DNA of 64,000 nt, from positions 767,501 to 831,500 of the forward strand of contig CM032805.1 in NCBI GenBank assembly GCA_019155185.1, in the 5' to 3' direction. The translations under genes and the position numbers were made by a program. The notes below the pieces were generated by a model that was not told where the DNA came from, did not search any database, and saw only the letters and a program-made list of their open reading frames with translations. The DNA is from Beaufortia kweichowensis. Taxonomy: Eukaryota; Chordata; Actinopteri; Cypriniformes; Gastromyzontidae. Below, piece after piece: positions 32,200 through 42,700 of the stretch (the stretch's first letter is position 1; the number at the start of each line of letters is the position of its first letter).

Positions 32200-33330
32200 G
32201 TCCCTGTCCTGAAGCTAAGCTGCTTTTCTAAAGAGAGACACATCATTCGCTCCATCGGCTCGCCGGGATTAATGATTAATTGTTTTGGAAAAACTTTGGG
32301 TCGGAAATTCGCCGTTATGCATTTGTCACAGAAATGCGGAGATGCTGAAAACCACAGACAATCGTGAAAAACAACTTGAAATATGACTTTATCGAGTCTG
32401 TTTCCAACTCCTTTTGAACGACTTCGATCAGATAGCCCACACGTCCCTCCGACCGGCTCCGGTTCAGCCCACCCGGGTCTCAGAGGGCCCGTTGACCGGC
32501 CCGCCCCTCTCGTCCCAGAGTAAGCCAGGTTAACCAGTTAAACAGCAGCAAATCCCGCACTGCCCTGTGGGAAATTTGACTTTAATCCTAAATTTATAGG
32601 CACACAATCAAAGCCAAAAACCCCGAGCAACAAATCTGATCCTCCGACCCCCCTCAAGACCGCACAATCCGCGGCCTCCTGGGAAAGCACGGAGACCGGC
32701 GCGTACCAGGCCGAGATGGATAAATAGCTAAATGATGAGACAGTCGGGGGATGTGGGAGCCATGTCTGGCTACGGCCGTTCACCTCCAATTTGGCAGGCG
32801 TGCAAAGAAAGGCAATTGTGCGTCGGCCCCCGCGCGGCAGCCCGTGCACATTATTGCTGGCTGAAGTGCGGCTTCAGAAATGATTAATGACGCGTCGGGC
32901 GTGAAAACAAAGCGTGCCGCATCCACCTGCTCCTGCTCGGACAGGTACGGTAAAGGGCGCGCGCAACGAAACCTGCTGATAAAATGACGTGACGCGGTGA
33001 CTGTACGTGAATAAACACACACACAGATTTACAGTAAACACGTTTGGACCTAAAAATTGAACTCATATGAATGATATAAAATCCGCTTACCTGTGAATGT
33101 CTCAACACACACTCAGTGTGTGGCCTGCAGCGTGATGGATTTGACTTTCTGCACTTGTGTGTTTGTTGCATGCGGGCTGCATTAGTGTTGACATGCATGT
33201 GATGGGTTGAACCATGGGCTCTAATGAGCTGCAGCGCAGACGGCTGCGGCGCAGTCAGACAGCGCCACCCGCAGGATTCCTCGTGAACTACACACACACA
33301 TCCACAAATAAACTTGGGGGACATAATGAC
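32200..33330. other. candidate conserved non-coding cluster
   Basis: CpG-rich, with homeodomain-like GATTAATGATTAATTG near 32268-32283 and a low-repeat, GC-rich run at 32440-32960. Overlapping minus-strand frames of 80-172 codons exist here, but their translations show no recognised motif, and codon-level support is absent. Confidence 0.35.
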
Positions 33331-34254
33331 TTTTATACTGTTGTATGATGTATTTCTCACCCTAACCCTCACATAAACCATTCTGCATTTATACACTTTC
33401 AAATAAAAATAAGCTCAGGTTATACTATCATTGTGGGAAGATTTGGTCCACACAGTGATGGACAAAGAAGAACACGCACAAGTGAAGAAAAGACGACATC
33501 GCTGCGCTTTGAATTATATTTCTCATTTCACATGAAATTGTGTTTTGAATATTAGACTTGTGAACATTGATTCAAATCTAATGCACATGTTTATTGTCTC
33601 CTTAAGAAAACTCTTATATTATATTCATATTTTATTTAAAGCAGGAAAGACATTTTATATGTTGTTATGAGTTCAATTGTATATTGGCACAAAACAGAGA
33701 GTAAAGATATTTAGATCAGATGTGTTTTCCATGAAAAGATCTCCTACTAAGAATTCTGCTATGAATAAATGATAAAAATTTATACCACAATGACTCTAAT
33801 CAAATAACCTGATTTAATAAATTGCTCCAGATTTTCCTCATGTTTTCTGATTGATTGGCAGCGTTTTCCATTGACACAAAATCCCTGATATTACCGTTCA
33901 CAAATCAAGAGACATTTAACCTGTAAAACTCTCCATACAGGTTTATAATTCCCTTTAATCTGTCCTATAATTAACATTTAAGTATGAATGTATATGTGTT
34001 TTTAAGATTTACAAATATAATAATATACAATGTGTACCTCACACAAATGAAATGCAGAGTCAGTGCGCCATCCAGTGGAGTCTTCAAGAACTACAAGAAA
34101 GAAAATACACAACTGTTAATATCAAAACTACACAAACTTTTAGCACTACAGATTTGTTACAAAATATTTCTCAATACTTAGGTCAAGAGTTTTTGCAAAG
34201 GACCAAAGTATTCAGAAAGTGCTGTTGTAAAACAGCTGTAAATGGGCAATTCCA
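33331..34254. other. AT-rich non-coding stretch
   Basis: No gene recognised. A GCGCCATCCAGTGGAG phrase near 34066 resembles the short GTGG-type words common near ends of vertebrate interspersed repeats. Confidence 0.45.
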
Positions 34255-34512
34255 TGCAAAGGTTTTCATCATACTGGTAGTTCAGATGTTTAAATCCTCA
34301 TGTGAGTCTCTTTTAAAGTTTTTAAAGCATTTGTTTGTGTTTAAATCATGATTTTTAAAGTGCTGTTTTCAGAATTGTCACATTCATAACAGTTCATATT
34401 CCTCATAAATGAACACATGAACATAAAATAACTATTTGATGTTCTTTAAAGAGTCATCTCTTCTTCATTTGTTGAGTATTATTGCTTCTGGTTTATGTAT
34501 TTTAACAGAAAC
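34255..34512 (-). repeat. unclassified interspersed family, copy C (inverted)
   Basis: On the minus strand it reads through GAAGCAATAATACTCAACAA, GAAGAGATGACTCTTTAAAG, CATTTATGAGGAATATGAAC, GTTATGAATGTGACAATTCT and CTCACATGAGGATTTAAACA, the same order as copy A. It is one of the fullest copies of the 3' half. Confidence 0.75.
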
Positions 34513-34884
34513 CAGTAGTCAGTCAGATATTTGAGGGGATATTTAATGTTTTAAACTATACTCAAATACTGTATTCATAACATACATAACAAGAGGAAAA
34601 ACAGTAGGAATAGAAATGTCTGCAGTAAAGCTAAACGTGTATTTCGTGAATAAAGCAGTTGACTCATTTCTCCACAGGTTTCTTCTAATGGTCTTTAAGA
34701 AAAGCACATTTACATTTATAAAAGTTAAATAAGGCCTGTGGTTAACAAGAGATTTTTCTGATTTTTACTACAACATAAATTTCACTTAAAATGTGATTTC
34801 TGTAACTGTTGTGTGTTTACTAACAAGTTACTTCATGATCATTAGACCACCTGAATCACGTGTCATCTGTCATCAGTAGGGTTT
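34513..34884. other. AT-rich spacer
   Basis: Nothing recognised before the CAAGAC array. Confidence 0.4.
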
Positions 34885-35715
34885 AAAACCACCATGACCA
34901 AGACAAGAGCAAAAAGTGTGTGTTGAGACCAAGACAAGACCAAGACAAGACCAGAGTGTGTCTAGACCAAGACAAGACCAAGACAAGACAAGAGCAAAAA
35001 GTGTGTGTTGAGAAAAGACAAAACCAAGACCAGAGTGTGTCGAGACCAAGACAAGACCAAGACCAAGACCAAGACCAAGACCAAGACCAAGACAAGACCA
35101 AGACAAGACCAAGACAAGACAAGACAAGACAAGACCAAGACAAGACCCAGGCAAGACAAGAAGAGTGTGTGAGAGCAGAGACCAAGACCAAGACAAAGAC
35201 CAAGACCAGACCAAGTGACAAGACAAGACAAGACAAGACAAGACAAGACCAAGACCAAGACCAAGACCAAGAGAAGACAAGACCAAGACAAGACAAGACC
35301 AAGACAAGACAAGACAAGACAAGACCAAGACAAGACCCAGGCAAGACAAGACCAGAGTGTGTCGAGAGCAAGACCAAGACCAAGACCAAGACCAAGACCA
35401 AGACCAAGACCAAGACCAAGACAAGACAAGACAAGACAAGACAAGACAAGACAAGACAAGACAAGACAAGACAAGACCAAGACAAGACAAGACAAGACAA
35501 GACAAGACAAGACAAGACCAAGACAAGACAAGACAAGACCAAGACAAGACCCAGGCAAGACAAGACAAGACAAGACAAGACAAGACAAGACAAGACCAAG
35601 ACAAGACCCAGGCAAGACAAGACCAGAGTGTGTCTAGACCAAGACAAGACAAGACCAAGACAAGACCAAAAAGTGTGTGTTGAGAAAAGACAAAACCAAG
35701 AGCAGAGTGTGTCAA
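34885..35715 (+). repeat. CAAGAC/CAAGACC minisatellite, about 830 bp
   Basis: Built from 5- and 6-base units ACAAG and ACCAAG. Recurring longer blocks such as GACCCAGGCAAGACAAG, AGAGTGTGTCGAGA and AAAAAGTGTGTGTTGAGA mark higher-order duplication. No stop occurs in several frames: Gln/Asp/Lys/Thr-rich on the plus strand, Leu/Ser/Cys/Val-rich on the minus strand, up to about 318 codons. These frames are composition artefacts. Confidence 0.92.
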
Positions 35716-35724
35716 AACATCCAA

Positions 35725-35850
35725 AGAAAGTTTCTATTTCACAAAAGGTTCTTTGTATAGTGGAAAAAGATTCTTTGACAAGTGAGAATGAAATGGTTCT
35801 TTTATAAACCTTTAAGTAAATGGTTCTCTGGGGAACCAAAAATTGTTATT
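35725..35850 (+). repeat. GGTTCTTT-type fish MITE remnant
   Basis: Contains AAAGGTTCTTTGTATAGTGG, AAATGGTTCTTTTATAAACC and GGTTCTCTGGGGAACCAAAA. Runs of GGTTCTTT followed by GGAACC are characteristic of a short palindromic element frequent in teleosts. A related remnant lies at about 62800-63030. The ends are not resolved. Confidence 0.55.
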
Positions 35851-35929
35851 TCCAATCAACTGACCAATCAACCGCAACTCCAGCAATCTCCACCATCTCT
35901 ACTCAAGAGCAAGGAGGACTGTTTGTCAT

Positions 35930-36000
35930 TGCATTTACATTTACATTTACATTTAGTTGACGCTTTTATCCAAAGCCACTTACAAACATTAGGAGACAAC
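35930..36000 (+). repeat. common fish repeat motif (TTTATCCAAAGC)
   Basis: CATTTACATTTACATTTACA followed by GACGCTTTTATCCAAAGCCA matches a phrase that is very frequent in teleost genomes. Related copies occur at 58513-58610 and, inverted, at 57029-57075. Confidence 0.65.
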
Positions 36001-37840
36001 CTAATATTTGCCCTTAATTGCCAAACCGTCTTTAAACTACTCAGTATTTCTTTTGTTTCTCTATGACAGCAGTTTGATGTTATACCTGCAATCAGTTACA
36101 TGATGCCTTATTCTCTTCCTCACCTAAACATTCATCTGTTGTCTGATATTTGTCACAATTGTAAATCAGCTCCAATTTCGGCCACAAATTGAGACACAAT
36201 AAAATAAACTTAATTCAATTACATCACATTTAATCCAAAAACCTTCTGATATCTGATAAGTGATTTGCTTTTTCTTGTTTTACCCCAAAATAAAAATAAA
36301 ACGATGACTGTGAAATCCAATAATATACTTTAATCACACAGTCTTTATGGTGAAATTACTAAACGTTTATGTATTTAAACAATCGCTGTGCTGCACATTT
36401 ACAGTAATAATCTGTTTGCTATGGAGTCAAGAAATATCTAAACATTAAAAGGTAAATATAAGACAAAAGCAAAGAATGTTTATTTTTTTACATGTTTAAC
36501 ATACACAATTTGTTTAACATACACAAAGGTGCTAAACTGCGTCAAAAGCAGAGAATGTATAGCATCAGTTTGATCCATTGCATTTGGTGAAAACACACAT
36601 AAATTGGGATGAAAGGTTGCTGTGTTTTGTTGGAAAAGCAAGTATGTGTTGAAACTTAATCCAATGTTAATAAAATGTGACATTCTGTACTACTGACTAA
36701 TATTCATTTGACCAATTTCTTGACTCAAACAGCAAACAGAGAAATTATAAAGGACATTGTGATGGTAATTGTATACCAATCACATTTGTCACTGTTGAGT
36801 TAGACCCATCCATGTGCATGCTGTCTTAGGGAACCTTCAACACTTTTCTGCAAAGTTAAGCCATTCCTATGGTAAATAGTAAATTCATTTATATTATGTT
36901 AAATAAGAGATGAATGTATTTTTTTGTGTGTGTGTGAACAAATAGTACTTCATCATTTTCTATTGTTTCTTTTAAATGGAAAGATGAGTTTTTAGGTGTG
37001 CCACAAAACACATGCAAACGGCAGCCAACACAAGCTAACCTTGAATGAAAAGATGAAACATTTACTAATGTGAGCAAATGCTTAGTCCACAGTATATTTA
37101 GGCTCCATGCACCTCTTTGTAAACATTTCTTACATTTTAGGAGAAAAATAACTGAAGCCCACCTTATGTGTTTCAATGAGGTATTCCTCTAATCACAAAC
37201 GTTCATAGTTTTCTCAATAAACGTGTTTAATGATAACTGTTCTTTGTCTGCTTTTACCTTATTAACCTTTACTTTAACTATATTTAGATCTGCAAAATAC
37301 ACAGCACACTAATATAACAGATGTCTGCTAATGTGTATCATTTGTTTTCAGCAAGAAAATGGGAACAGAAGTAGCAGTTATTTACATAAACAAGCACATA
37401 TTTATATCAGTGCTGGTGATTCTCTGATTTTGAGTTTAATCAGCAGTTATGTGTGTGACATAATTTCACTTACACTTCCTGAAGATCCAGTCATACCCCT
37501 GACCATATTGTATGTTTTTCATGTTGAATGTTATTGAAACAGGTGATATTTTATTAAAGGAATATATGTTTTACTTCTTTAAAACCAATACATTTTAAAA
37601 TTTTTGTGAATTAATCATGCGGTCTGCTTATTTTGAACACATGTGGGCTTAAATAGTACCGTGCCAGACTTTTACTTCATTCATAAAACATCTTACATTT
37701 ATATTTTATAAATGTACATCAACTAATTAATAGATTTTTAAATGACAGATTAATCTTGCATTTTAACACATTTTCCCCTATAAACCATGACAGTATCTAT
37801 GAAAAACACCTAAACTTACATTTTGATGGGCTTAATAGGT
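36001..37840. other. AT-rich non-coding stretch
   Basis: No gene or well-bounded repeat recognised. Short frames (36480-36683, 36889-37176, 37331-37537) have no support. Confidence 0.5.
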
Positions 37841-38389
37841 ACACTTACTAGAGCTGCACGATTCTGACTAAATTGAGAATCACAATATTTTGTTTCAAAT
37901 AGAGATCACGATTCTCCCACGATACTGAACAGTATATTTAAAATGTTTCATTTGAATGATTTTTAAATCGGTTTTAATGAATTGTTTTATTACTCACTAA
38001 TAAACATTTCACTTGATCAATTACTGGATGAATCAGCATTGAATGAATGATTCATGAAAAATACATTTTTAGACTCATTGTCTCCATCTAGTGGCGAAAC
38101 AATGTAATCCATAAATGCGTTATTTAAAGCGCCAATTTACGTTCAGAATGTGATGTGCTCTGTTTTGATCACGTATACGTTAGTCTTTATATGTGAACTT
38201 TTATCCCAGTACTTCTGATCATTTGAATATTTCTAACCAAGATTATAATAAGACCTCAATTAGGTGTGTGTTTTAGGTGTGTGTTTCAAGAATGTGTTTT
38301 TCAAAGGCACTGCATTATGCACACACGTATGAGTGTTTGAATCGAGATCGCGATCCTTTAACGATTAATCGTGCAGCTCTAACACTTAC
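37841..38389 (+). mobile_element. hAT-type non-autonomous element with perfect 8-bp TSD
   Basis: The element spans 37849-38381 (533 bp). It starts TAGAGCTGCACGATT and ends AATCGTGCAGCTCTA, a perfect 15-base terminal inverted repeat. It is bounded by the 8-mer ACACTTAC on both sides (37841-37848 and 38382-38389). Terminal motif, 8-base duplication and lack of any transposase frame fit a hAT MITE. Directly beyond the right duplication begins a copy of the interspersed family described at 19745, so this hAT element probably inserted into or beside that older repeat. Confidence 0.92.
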
Positions 38390-39065
38390 CCTATCTATTG
38401 AAAAAATGGAAATATGTTATGAATGTGACAAAAAAAGCACATAATGTTTTTGAGAGACAACATACATTGTAGGATTTCTGTGATTTAAATACACAAACCA
38501 GACTCTACAACGAACATAAAACAGTTGTTTTCATTTTCATGTGTTCATTGATGAAAGAAATATTGACTGTTATGGATGTGAAAATGGGTGTGTAAATATT
38601 GTACAACTGTTTTCATCCGGTTTGCCAACAGGTGTCGGACCTTATGCAGCGCTGCGCAATCCAACCGGACAATGACATCACAGTATCGCGAGAGTACCTC
38701 CCGTAGAGCAGCTCTCGCGGTACTGTGATGTAACTGCGTCAATCTGCGCAGCTGTTGACAGAAGCAAAGCACGACAATTTAGGAAATATAAGTAAAACAT
38801 TTAATATTTGTCAACTGTTTTACCACAGAAATATTAAACGACCAACACTACTATCACCAGGTGAAAGATAATACAACATAACATATGTAGATGAGGGAAA
38901 TCGAATATTAATCCAAATTAATAAGCAAGCAAGCATGTCTTCTATAAAAACTTACTAAATACTCACATGAGGATTTAAACCAGCAAATATTGACATCTGA
39001 CAAACGTTATTGTTTTCATGGTGAGCTTGACATTTGCATGGAATTGACCCACTGTATTAGTATGT
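38390..39065 (+). repeat. unclassified interspersed family, copy D (interrupted)
   Basis: 5' part: GAAAAAATGGAAATATGTTA, TGAATGTGACAAAAAAAGCA and AGGATTTCTGTGATTTAAAT at 38399-38490, then TTCATGTGTTCATTGATGAA and GACTGTTATGGATGTGAAAA. 3' part: CTCACATGAGGATTTAAACC, AGCAAATATTGACATCTGAC and GACATTTGCATGGAATTGAC at 38965-39048. About 350 bases of different sequence, including the hairpin at 38651-38752, separate the two parts. Confidence 0.65.
38651..38752. repeat. long fold-back hairpin, CpG-rich
   Basis: Inner arms 38675-38694 and 38712-38731 are inverted repeats with one mismatch in 20 and a 17-base loop. Outer arms GCTGCGCA (38651-38658) and TGCGCAGC (38745-38752) are a perfect 8-base pair. 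The structure is GC-rich inside AT-rich DNA and lies about 1 kb upstream of the fam98 start codon. It may be a fold-back transposon end, a structured RNA or a regulatory palindrome; sequence alone does not decide. Confidence 0.6.
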
Positions 39066-39339
39066 AAAAACATTATATTTCACATATGACGTTGACATGA
39101 TTGTGGTCTTAAATGATCTGTCAAAATCAGAATTGTTTACTGTATAAACTATCAGTATTTTATCAGCCTGATTCATTCACACTTAAGATATAAAGTTACC
39201 TCAAGTAAATATGTAAACGAACAGGAACTTATGAAATCATTTGACCTCACTATGATGAATATATGATGAACTCTCTGAGCAAATCATAAATAAAATAAGA
39301 TTTAAACGTTTATTTCCCAAGATAAAGTCAAATACTTAC

Positions 39340-39721
39340 AGTGTTTTCCGCGTTTAGTCCGCAGGTGCGTTCACAATGATCGTTTTAGGGGTGCTCACAT
39401 TTATGCGAACTGTTTTCACTACATAACTTATGGATAATTTAAGTAAATAAGTAAAGTAAAGTAAATAAAGTTCCGCTTTTTACACTTGAATCATGAGAGT
39501 ATTTGGCGAAAGTGCGCTTTTATTACTACAAAAACACAGAAACCATTATTTAAGTATTTCGTGTGTAATTTAGGCGGAACTCTTGTTCGTTGTCGTTCCC
39601 TCCCGGTCTCGTTTGTGTGATGCACCGCCGCATCTGCCCGTGTATGTGTGCGTGAATGAATGAATTCCTCTTCAAATTGTAAATGAATTGTTAATAATGT
39701 GAGTTTTTCTATTTATTGGAC
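39340..39721 (+). promoter_or_regulatory. probable fam98 promoter and 5' UTR
   Basis: CpG-bearing sequence immediately upstream of the first coding exon (TTTCCGCGTTTAGTCCGCAG near 39350; GGCGGAACTCTTG and TCCCTCCCGGTCTCG at 39573-39611; CACCGCCGCATCTGCCCG near 39625). No obvious TATA box sits at a fixed distance, and a GGCGGAA word could serve as an ETS-like site. This fits a broad housekeeping promoter. The transcription start is not determined, and an upstream non-coding exon cannot be excluded. Confidence 0.5.
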
Positions 39722-39759
39722 ATGGAAAGCGACATACTTGATATTCTGGATCAGATTGG
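39722..39759 (+). CDS. fam98b: fam98 coding exon 1
   Basis: Encodes MESDILDILDQI plus the first two bases of a Gly codon. The donor is GG|GTGAGT at 39760. The following 2365-base intron holds the 42-bp minisatellite. Confidence 0.85.
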
Positions 39760-42700
39760 GTGAGTTGTGTATCAGCTACAAGTTTAATGTTTATTTGTTT
39801 ATGTGCACTGATGTCAGTGACGTGATGCTCATGCGTTATACAGCTGTACAATACCATGCATAAAACATTTAAGAGATTTGTACATATACTATATTCTAAA
39901 CGATATTAGTATGTATTAGGTAAAATATCAGTTCTGTCTGTAAATAATGTGGTTACAGTATGTGAACATACAGTGCAATGATGTAGTTCAATTCTGCACT
40001 ATATCTATATACATGTTACAATATTATTACAATATGAGTTTGTGTTGTTGTAGTACTCTGCACATTATATTAAACTATTATACACACTTGAGATATAGTG
40101 CTTGGTGTCCGTGGAGATTACTGGACTCCTTAAAGAATATCCCTACTGAAAAAGCCTAGGCTGGTTTTAAGTGGTCTTGCAGCCTGGTTTGGGATGGCAG
40201 GCTGGTTTTAGAGCCATGTATGGTTTTAAAACCATCTGAGCTTGAACAGGCTGGAAGACCAGCTTGGTCAGATTTACCAAGCTTGACCCACCAGCTAAAA
40301 CCAGCCTGACCTGCTGGAAACGTGGCCAAAACTGCTCTAAAACCAGCCTGACCTGCTGAAAATGTGACCAAAACTGCTCTAAAACCAGCCTGACCTGCTG
40401 AAAATGTGACCAAAACTGCTCTAAAACCAGCCTGACCTGCTGGAAACGTGGCCAAAACTGCTCTAAAACCAGCCTGACCTGCTGGAAACGTGACCAAAAC
40501 TGCTCTAAAACCAGCCTGACCTGCTGGAAACGTGACCAAAACTGCTCTAAAACCAGCCTGACCTGCTGGAAACGTGACCAAAACTGCTCTAAAACCAGCC
40601 TGACCTGCTGGAAACGTGACCAAAACTGCTCTAAAACCAGCCTGACCTGCTGGAAGCGTGACTAAAACTGCTCTAAAACCAGCCTGACCTGCTGGAAACG
40701 TGACCAAAACTGCTCTAAAACCAGCCTGACCTGCTGGAAGCGTGACCAAAACTGCTCTAAAACCAGCCTGACCTGCTGGAAACGTGGCCAAAACTGCTCT
40801 AAAACCAGCCTGACCTGCTGGAAAGCGTGACCAAAACTGCTCTAAAACCAGCCTGACCTGCTGGAAACGTGACCAAAACTGCTCTAAAACCAGCCTGACC
40901 TGCTGGAACGCGTGACCAAAACTGCTCTAAAACCAGCCTGACCTGCTGGAAACGTGACCAAAACTGCTCTAAAACCAGCCTGACCTGCTGGAAGCGTGAC
41001 CAAAACTGCTCTAAAACCAGCCTGACCTGCTGGAAGCGTGGCCAAAACTGCTCTAAAACCAGCCTGACCTGCTGGAAACGTGACCAAAACTGCTCTAAAA
41101 CCAGCCTGAAAGCGTGGCCAAAACTGCTCTAAAACCAGCCTGACCTGCTGGGCGTGGCCAAAACTGCTCTAAAACCAGCCTGACCTGCTGGAAACGTGGC
41201 CAAAACTGCTCTAAAACCAGCCTGACCTGCTGGAAAAACCAAAACTGCTCTAAAACCAGCCTGACCTGCTGGGCGTGGCCAAAACTGCTCTAAAACCAGC
41301 CTGACCTGCTGGAAACGTGGCCAAAACTGCTCTAAAACCAGCCTGACCTGCTGGAAACGTGACCAAAACTGCTCTAAAACCAGCCTGACCTGCTGGAAAC
41401 GTGGCCAAAACTGCTCTAAAACCAGCCTGACCTGCTGGGCGTGACCAAAACTGCTCTAAAACCAGCCTGACCTGCTGGAGCGTGGCCAAAACTGCTCTAA
41501 AACCAGCCTGACCTGCTGCCAAAACTGCTCTAAAACCGCGTGGCCAAAACTGCTCTAAAACCAGCCTGACCTGCTGGAAACGTGACCAAAACTGCTCTAA
41601 AACCAGCCTGACCTGCTGGAAGCGTGACCAAAACTGCTCTAAAACCAGCCTGACCTCTGGAAACGTGGCCAAAACTGCTCTAAAACCAGCCTGACCTGAC
41701 CTGCTGACCAAACTGCTCTAAAACCAGCCTGACCTGCTGGAAACGTGGCCAAAACTGCTCTAAAACCAGCCTGACCTGCTGGAAACGTGGCCAAAACTGC
41801 TCTAAAACCAGCCTGACCTGCTGGAAACGTGACCAAAACTGCTCTAAAACCAGCCTGACCTGCTGGAAACGTGGCCAAAACTGCTCTAAAACCAGCCTGA
41901 CCTGCTGGAAACGTGACCAAAACTGCTCTAAAACCAGCCAACCAGCTTAGCCAGCTTGTTTTTTTAGTATGGATATGAAGAACATATGTCTTCCTCAGAC
42001 ATATCATCATATATCAAAGATGTCTTGTAAGGTTTGAAGTTTGTTGCCTTCATCCCAGTCACGAATGTTGATGTGATTTTATCAGATTTGATTCAAGAAT
42101 GTTGCAATGTTGTGTAATTGTCAGATATGATGGGCCGCTGTCAGATGAGAAGGCTGTGTTGGCTGCGTGTGAGAATGGCTTCAGCTCATCTGAATATATC
42201 AGTCTGCTGACACAACTGTTATCCAGACTCGCCCACGTCACTGACGCACCTGCAGGAGAGTCACCGATCACAGGTACAAATCAAAGCCAATGTCTATAAC
42301 ATCTGATGATTGTGATACACATACAAACCAGAAAGAAGCGTTGTGTTTCAGTGTTTGTCTGAAAACTTTTGTTAGTTATAAAACTTCCTGATATGTGTGT
42401 TTTGTTGTGTTTGTGTACAGAAGATGCTGATGAATGGAGGTTAAAGCTCAGCAGACTGCTGAAAGAGTTCTGCTGCCCGTATAAAGACGTTGTCTCAGGG
42501 TTAGTAAATGATGTGAAAGACACAAAGCACCATCTGAAGATCCTGTGTAAGTATTCTGCTTGCTCATTCATGTGCTATAAAAATAAATTAAATAAACTCA
42601 TGTGCTATAGTCATCATTACAGTGATTTCTGTTACTGTTGATGGTGTTCAGTGTGTTCTGTTTATCTCTCATCACACATCAGTGTTTTTGGCGTCTGAGC

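Noticed and set aside
34873..35839. Frames of about 280-320 codons on both strands (Leu/Cys-rich, Gln/Asp-rich)
   Set aside because: Composed wholly of CAAGAC/CAAGACC units that lack stop codons in several frames; mutually overlapping and repetitive.
40156..42010. Minus-strand frames of 14-residue repeats
   Set aside because: Product of the 42-bp unit length in an intronic minisatellite; broken by indels between units and antisense to fam98.
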